Below are positions 60,078 to 64,000 of a stretch of DNA of 64,000 nt, piece after piece (the stretch's first letter is position 1; every line of letters starts with the position of its first letter). The DNA is taken from NCBI GenBank assembly GCA_023386265.1, contig JAEWKA010000005.1, forward strand, positions 1 to 64,000, read 5' to 3'. The notes under the pieces were generated by a model. It had not been told where the DNA came from and searched no databases. It saw only the letters and a program-made list of their open reading frames with translations. The position numbers and the translations under genes were made by a program. The DNA is from Bacillota bacterium. Lineage in GTDB: Bacteria > Bacillota > Clostridia > Oscillospirales > Oscillospiraceae.

Positions 60078-60476
60078 ATGAAAAAAGGTCTCAGAATCCT
60101 GTTAATAGTTATTACGGTACTCGCAGTAATCGTCCTTGCCGCCTACCTACTAATGAAAAGCAGCGCCGATAAAGCGCTGGAATCGATTGTTTATGAGAAC
60201 GTTGACATGGCTCAGTCAGTGGATGGTACATATATCGGTGAAACAGATGCCGGAATGGTCTATGTAAAGGTCGAGGTGACGGTTGAAAACCACGCAGTCA
60301 CGGACATCCACATCCTTGAGCACAAAAACGGCAAAGGCGCAAAGGCTGAAGCGATAACGGATACAATCATCGCTGACAATAGCTACGATGTTGATGACGT
60401 CAGCGGGGCGACACTCTCAAGCAAAGCAATAAAAAGCGCCGTGAGCAAGGCACTAAAGCAAAGCTACGGCAATTAA
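60078..60476 (+). CDS. Membrane-anchored FMN-binding domain protein
   Basis: A protein of 132 residues. One N-terminal transmembrane helix (LRILLIVITVLAVIVLAAYL) anchors an extracytoplasmic FMN_bind domain with DDVSGATLSSKAI. The motif D..SGAT..S is the site to which ApbE attaches FMN covalently to the last Thr/Ser in related proteins. Together with the flavodoxin it suggests electron transfer at or across the membrane. ATG 60078 follows AAGGGAG. Confidence 0.85.
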   Translation: MKKGLRILLIVITVLAVIVLAAYLLMKSSADKALESIVYENVDMAQSVDGTYIGETDAGMVYVKVEVTVENHAVTDIHILEHKNGKGAKAEAITDTIIADNSYDVDDVSGATLSSKAIKSAVSKALKQSYGN

Positions 60477-60483
60477 TTATGAC

Positions 60484-60513
60484 AAAAGGGATCGCTCGGA
60501 GGCGGTCCCTTTT
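60484..60513 (+). terminator. Terminator of the flavodoxin operon
   Basis: AAAAGGGATCGC (60484-60495) pairs with 60502-60513 with one G-T pair and ends in CTTTTG. Confidence 0.8.
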
Positions 60514-60703
60514 GCTTGGGGAAGATGTAACGAGGAAATATGAATGTGTTTGATAAAAATAACATACGCCCCGAAACTTAATTATACTTAAAAAATAAAC
60601 CGAAACTTCCGTAGATAGGTGCAACCGGCAAACTTGCAAAAATGAGCTTTTTGGTATATTATCGAAGAATAACGATTTCGATTTCTTTCACGGAGGAATG
60701 GAT

Positions 60704-62116
60704 ATGAAAATTATTAAAAAAATTACAGGCATCCTGCTTATAACTGCGATGCTTTTTTCGCTCCTCAGCGTTGCCTCTTTTGCGGCGGCCAGTGAATATA
60801 CAATAAAGGACGGTATGCTGACAGCCTACACGGGCACTGAAAAAGACCTTGTTATCCCTAGTAATCTGGGCATTACGAGAATTGAAATGTATGCGTTCAC
60901 AAACTGTGAGACCTTGACCTCGGTGACGATCCCCGCAAATGTCGAATACATCGACTCGAGAGCATTCATGGGTTGCAGTAATCTAACAAGCATTTCCGTT
61001 GTGTCCGGAAACTCTAATTATAAGGGTGTCAGCGGCGTGCTGTTCAATAAGGATATGACTCAGCTCGTCACATATCCTTTCGGAAAGATAGGTGCCTATA
61101 CGATACCCTCCGGCGTGAACGAAATACAGACGATGGCTTTTTTTGGTTGTCAAGGGCTGTCGTCGGTCACGATACCCGAAGGTGTGAAGAAAATAGGAGA
61201 CGCTGCCTTTGGCGGCTGTCCGTTGCTTACTGCGGTAACGATTCCTGCTAGTGTGACGTATCTTGAAAACACGACCTTTGGTCAGTGCAGATCTCTGATA
61301 AAGATTGGAGTTGCAGGCGGGAACGCAAACTACGCTAGCGTAGACGGCGTGCTGTTTAATAAAAACATGACAGAGCTGCTCTGCTTCCCAAGTGGGAGAG
61401 CTGGCAGCTATAAGGTGCCTTCGAGCGTCAGAACGATTGGTTACTGCGCTTTTAATAACTGCACCTTGCTTTTTGGAGTGACGATTCCACTGGGAATAAC
61501 CACAATTGAAGCTGATGCGTTTCTCAACTGCACTGCTCTGATGAGGGCAATCATATCGTCGACTGTGATAAGTATCAGTGACGATGCCTTCAGCAATTGT
61601 CCTAACGTGACTATTTACGGGTTCGCGGGAACCTACGCCGAAACCTACACCAAAGAAAACAAGCTCAGCTTTTCGCTTCTGGCTGTAGTCGCGTCTCCAA
61701 CCGCAGCGAAGGTTCTTGTAAACGGAAAAATGGTGGCCTTTGATTCGTATAACATCGGCGGTAACAACTACTTCAAGCTCCGCGACCTAGCCATGACGCT
61801 GAGCGGCTCGGACAGACAGTTCGAGCTTGGATGGGACTCTGCGAAGAACGCCATTTCGCTTACGACAGGCAAGGTCTATTCTCCGGTGGGCGGAGAGCTT
61901 GCGGTTTCGTCCGGGACAACGTCGGGGAGTGCGCTTTTTTCAACTGCGTCGGTGTATCTCAACGGAACCGAGATAAGCCTAAAGGCCTATAACATAAACG
62001 GAAACAACTATTTCAAGCTGCGTGACGTCGGAGAAGCAATTGATTTCGGAGTGACATGGAACGCCGAAAAGAGCACGATAGAAATTGATACGACAAGCGG
62101 TTATGTCTTCGAATAA
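60704..62116 (+). CDS. Secreted BspA-type leucine-rich-repeat protein with stalk domains
   Basis: A surface protein of 470 residues. ATG 60704 lies 7-8 nt after GGAGG (the ATG at 60698 is too close). A signal peptide (to about residue 28, FAAA) is followed by BspA/LRR_5 repeats at about 45-320 (TSVTIPANVEYIDSRAFMGC, TIPEGVKKIGDAAFGGC) and two copper-amine-oxidase N-terminal-type stalk modules at about 335-400 and 410-465 (SYNIGGNNYFKLRDLA, AYNINGNNYFKLRDVG). Such proteins are usually adhesins or envelope proteins; no enzyme domain is visible. Confidence 0.85.
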   Translation: MKIIKKITGILLITAMLFSLLSVASFAAASEYTIKDGMLTAYTGTEKDLVIPSNLGITRIEMYAFTNCETLTSVTIPANVEYIDSRAFMGCSNLTSISVVSGNSNYKGVSGVLFNKDMTQLVTYPFGKIGAYTIPSGVNEIQTMAFFGCQGLSSVTIPEGVKKIGDAAFGGCPLLTAVTIPASVTYLENTTFGQCRSLIKIGVAGGNANYASVDGVLFNKNMTELLCFPSGRAGSYKVPSSVRTIGYCAFNNCTLLFGVTIPLGITTIEADAFLNCTALMRAIISSTVISISDDAFSNCPNVTIYGFAGTYAETYTKENKLSFSLLAVVASPTAAKVLVNGKMVAFDSYNIGGNNYFKLRDLAMTLSGSDRQFELGWDSAKNAISLTTGKVYSPVGGELAVSSGTTSGSALFSTASVYLNGTEISLKAYNINGNNYFKLRDVGEAIDFGVTWNAEKSTIEIDTTSGYVFE

Positions 62117-62120
62117 TTTT

Positions 62121-62156
62121 AAAAATGAGCGCGGCAAAACTGCTACGCTCATTTTT
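62121..62156. terminator. Bidirectional terminator
   Basis: AAAAATGAGCG (62121-62131) pairs perfectly with 62146-62156 (ending ATTTTT). Confidence 0.85.
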
Positions 62157-62163
62157 GCACTTA

Positions 62164-62754
62164 TTATCGACATCTGTAGCCAATCTTTTCTTCCCACCAG
62201 CCGAAGGCGATTCTCCCTGCTGCCGGCTCCGATGCCCCCTCGGCGAGGGATAGAAACACGAGGAAATTTCCTCCGGGAGGGAAGATGAGTTTGCCGTTTT
62301 CGCTCTCGACCAGCGTCACCTCGGGCTCCCCTCTTCGGACGAAGGCCTTCACGCCGCCGCTCGGCGCTCCGGTAACATCCGATGCAAGCTGGAGCTTCAC
62401 ACGCGGCGTCGGAACCGGACGAAAAGCAGTGTTGGAGGGCGTTACAAGAGATGATTCCGAGGGAGTACCGGGCGCTCCGGCGTTGAACCAGAACTGTGCC
62501 CGAAACGGCGATGACGAAATGTCCGTCACTGTCCAAACATTGACGAAAAGATTCACGCCCGAATCAGGCGGATTGTAAAGCCTTGCCCAGGCGCTTGTGC
62601 CGTTTCCAAAGGTCAGCTCGTCGGCGTAGCCGATGAAATACTGTCCGATAGCCGATTCGTAAGTCTCAATCGGGATGTTGACGGTCTGGGGCAAATGCAA
62701 AAAATCAATATTCCTATTACCGCTCATATTTTTCAAAATAACCCACCCTGTCAT
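62164..62754 (-). CDS. DUF6143-family protein
   Basis: A protein of 196 residues. The pattern YFIGYADELTFGNGTSAWAR, YNPPDSGVNLFVNVWTV, LVTPSNTAFRPVPTPRVKL and the end KLIFPPGGNFLVFL plus FGWWEE matches, as I remember it, the DUF6143 family of spore-forming Firmicutes. There is no signal peptide. ATG 62754 has GGAGAA about 11 nt upstream, which is acceptable but not ideal; the longer frame to 62859 is weaker. The function is unknown, possibly a spore surface component given the species distribution. Confidence 0.68.
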   Translation of the reverse strand: MTGWVILKNMSGNRNIDFLHLPQTVNIPIETYESAIGQYFIGYADELTFGNGTSAWARLYNPPDSGVNLFVNVWTVTDISSSPFRAQFWFNAGAPGTPSESSLVTPSNTAFRPVPTPRVKLQLASDVTGAPSGGVKAFVRRGEPEVTLVESENGKLIFPPGGNFLVFLSLAEGASEPAAGRIAFGWWEEKIGYRCR

Positions 62755-62855
62755 TATATTGTCTTCTCCAATATATGACGAAAGGCGCGGTTTTGCGCTA
62801 AAGAAGAAAGGCGCCCGTAAAACAGGCACCTTTAGGAGGACATATAATCTGATGG

Positions 62856-63644
62856 TCAACTATATAATTTGCCGACGATCTTATTGCTAAGATTGACAGG
62901 CAGAAGCTTCGCAATCAAAACAAATAATTTATATTTATTTCCCGCAGTATAGAGGACCTTGGGATTTTTCTTATGTGAGACACGATAAACGACGGACGCA
63001 ATGTAATCGGGGCTCATACCGCCGATTTCATCTTTTTCCATGGATGAGACTGCCCGCTTAATCGTTTCTCCGTAATACACCGAGCCGTCCTCACATTTTT
63101 CCCTCGCCTCGGTAAAACCTGTGTGGACATCGCCGGGCATGACAGCGCTCACACTGATTCCGAAAGGGCGCACCTCGTTCGCTAGTGCGAGAGTGAGTGA
63201 GTTTATCGCCGACTTTGTGGCGGAATAGAACGCCTGAAACGGTATCGAAAGCGGTGCCGCGACGGAGCTTAGGTTAATTATCCTCGAGCCTTGAGTTTTA
63301 CGCAGATAGGGGAGAGCCTCTTTACAGCACAGGAAGGTTCCAAAAAAATTAACGTCAAATATCCTGTGAGCCTGCTCAGGAGACGTGAATTCCACTGCGC
63401 CCGATATGCCCATTCCCGCATTGTTTATAAGAAGATCAATTCTCTTTTCCTTATCAAAGACCTCTTTGAAAGCACTTTGAATGTCCTCCCGCTTAGTTAT
63501 GTCGGCGGTGACGTGAGAAATACCGTTTTCGCTCTTTCCGGTGCGGCTCAGCTCATAAACGGTCCAGCCCTTGTCTTTAAAAAGGTGTGCCGTACTTTTC
63601 CCGATGCCGCTGCTACCGCCCGTAATTACAACTACATTGCCCAT
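62856..63644 (-). CDS. Short-chain dehydrogenase/reductase, 3-ketosphinganine-reductase-like
   Basis: A reductase of 262 residues. The NAD(P) motif is ITGGSSGIGKSTAHLF, NNAG is in LLINNAGMGISG and the catalytic Ser-Tyr-Lys is INLSSVAAPL plus FYSATKSAIN. The C-terminus is hydrophobic (FVLIAKLLPVNL). ATG 63644 follows GGAGAG and overlaps the end of the alpha-oxoamine synthase gene by 13 nt; the frame to 63737 is not used. In this partnership it may reduce the 3-oxo product of the synthase, as 3-ketodihydrosphingosine reductase does. Confidence 0.8.
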   Translation of the reverse strand: MGNVVVITGGSSGIGKSTAHLFKDKGWTVYELSRTGKSENGISHVTADITKREDIQSAFKEVFDKEKRIDLLINNAGMGISGAVEFTSPEQAHRIFDVNFFGTFLCCKEALPYLRKTQGSRIINLSSVAAPLSIPFQAFYSATKSAINSLTLALANEVRPFGISVSAVMPGDVHTGFTEAREKCEDGSVYYGETIKRAVSSMEKDEIGGMSPDYIASVVYRVSHKKNPKVLYTAGNKYKLFVLIAKLLPVNLSNKIVGKLYS

Positions 63645-64000
63645 TTGTCGCTCTCCAGAACGCTCTTCATAATGTCCATCGCCTCGTCGAGAATGGACTC
63701 GGTATGAGATGCCATATAGCTCGTGCGTAGCAGGCATTCCGCGGGAGGAGTTGCGGGGGGCAGGACGGGGTTTACATAAACGCCCGCATCATACAGGTCC
63801 TTGGCTATTCCGAGGGTGCGGAGCTTGTCGTACGTATAAATAGGAACGATGGGCGTCGTACTTTCAAGATGCTTAATATTTCGCTTTGTAAGCCCATCGC
63901 GCACATATCGGGAATTGCTTGCAAGCTTTTCAACGAGCTCCGGATGTGCTTTGAGCTCGCGGAGGGCAGCGAGCGCGCAGGCGCAGCTTGCCGGTGTCAT
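63632..64000 (-). CDS. Alpha-oxoamine synthase, C-terminal part (serine-palmitoyltransferase-like)
   Basis: The last 122 residues of a PLP enzyme that runs off the right edge. The segment YVNPVLPPATPPAECLLRTS followed by YMASHT and an acidic helix matches the C-terminal domain of alpha-oxoamine synthases (serine palmitoyltransferase, KAPA synthase, glycine C-acetyltransferase); the NPV.PPA.P wording is closest to bacterial serine palmitoyltransferase. The PLP lysine lies beyond the window. The reductase gene overlaps its end, which supports a 3-oxo amine product. Confidence 0.75.
   Translation of the reverse strand: MTPASCACALAALRELKAHPELVEKLASNSRYVRDGLTKRNIKHLESTTPIVPIYTYDKLRTLGIAKDLYDAGVYVNPVLPPATPPAECLLRTSYMASHTESILDEAMDIMKSVLESDKWAM

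Overview
The window looks like a chromosomal segment of an anaerobic, spore-forming member of the Clostridia (Firmicutes). The evidence is a Tlp-type spore protein, a CwlJ/SleB hydrolase next to a GerQ-like coat protein, a T-box leader, a clostridial fatty-acid cluster with FabK, a ferredoxin-dependent 2-oxoacid oxidoreductase, two [FeFe]-hydrogenase-type proteins with Rex, and strong AGGAGG ribosome binding sites. No rRNA, tRNA, CRISPR array, phage or intact insertion sequence was seen. The only mobile-element trace is the 3' end of an IS3-type transposase.

Layout. 1-3.7 kb: the end of an unrecognised gene and a large S-layer-anchored surface protein. 3.8-14.3 kb: an IS remnant, then a leftward fatty-acid operon (acpP-fabK-fabD-fabG-fabF-accB-fabZ-accC-accD-accA plus an AMP-forming acyl-CoA synthetase) with a TetR gene behind a terminator. 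There is no fabH. 14.5-17.7 kb: spore protein Tlp, a cluster of palindromes, a cysteine desulfurase coupled to a TtcA-like tRNA thiolase, and a zinc-ribbon membrane protein. 17.9-24 kb: cell-wall proteins (LysM-CAP, a stalk-domain protein, NlpC/P60), a DeoR regulator, a DUF1801 protein and a three-gene operon of very small proteins likely tied to sporulation. 24.2-28.1 kb: a SUV3-like helicase and a TetR plus FAD-oxidoreductase pair.

28.2-37.8 kb: an AI-2 (Lsr) uptake and processing locus. lsrK and lsrR, with a cupin and a ureidoglycolate-lyase-like gene, are transcribed leftward, and lsrA-C-D-B-F rightward. No lsrG is visible. 37.8-43.4 kb: a branched-chain amino acid ABC transporter operon (livJHMGF) ending with a cytidylate-kinase-like gene. 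43.7-49.8 kb: an unknown membrane protein, a T-box riboswitch whose specifier reads ATC (isoleucine), the gamma-delta-alpha-beta subunits of a 2-oxoacid:ferredoxin oxidoreductase, an orphan truncated CbiE/CbiT-like protein, and the cwlJ-gerQ pair.

49.9-56 kb: a leftward redox cluster, rex - [2Fe-2S] thioredoxin-like ferredoxin - PAS-containing sensory [FeFe]-hydrogenase - SpoIIE-type phosphatase - second [FeFe]-hydrogenase, with a formate/nitrite-family channel upstream and a perfect 50-bp palindrome in front of rex. 56-64 kb: housekeeping and accessory genes (an RluA pseudouridine synthase, YbaK deacylase, GNAT, a TetR-flavodoxin-FMN-binding operon behind three 18-bp repeats, a leucine-rich-repeat surface protein, a DUF6143 protein). 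The window ends with a short-chain reductase and the C-terminus of an alpha-oxoamine synthase that together resemble the first two steps of sphingoid-base synthesis.

The most notable points are the Ile-specific T-box on the oxidoreductase operon, which suggests it makes branched-chain keto acids rather than degrading them; the Lsr locus without LsrG and with two beta-barrel proteins in its place; the hydrogenase sensor/phosphatase cluster; the small-protein spore operon; and the sphingolipid-like gene pair at the right edge.
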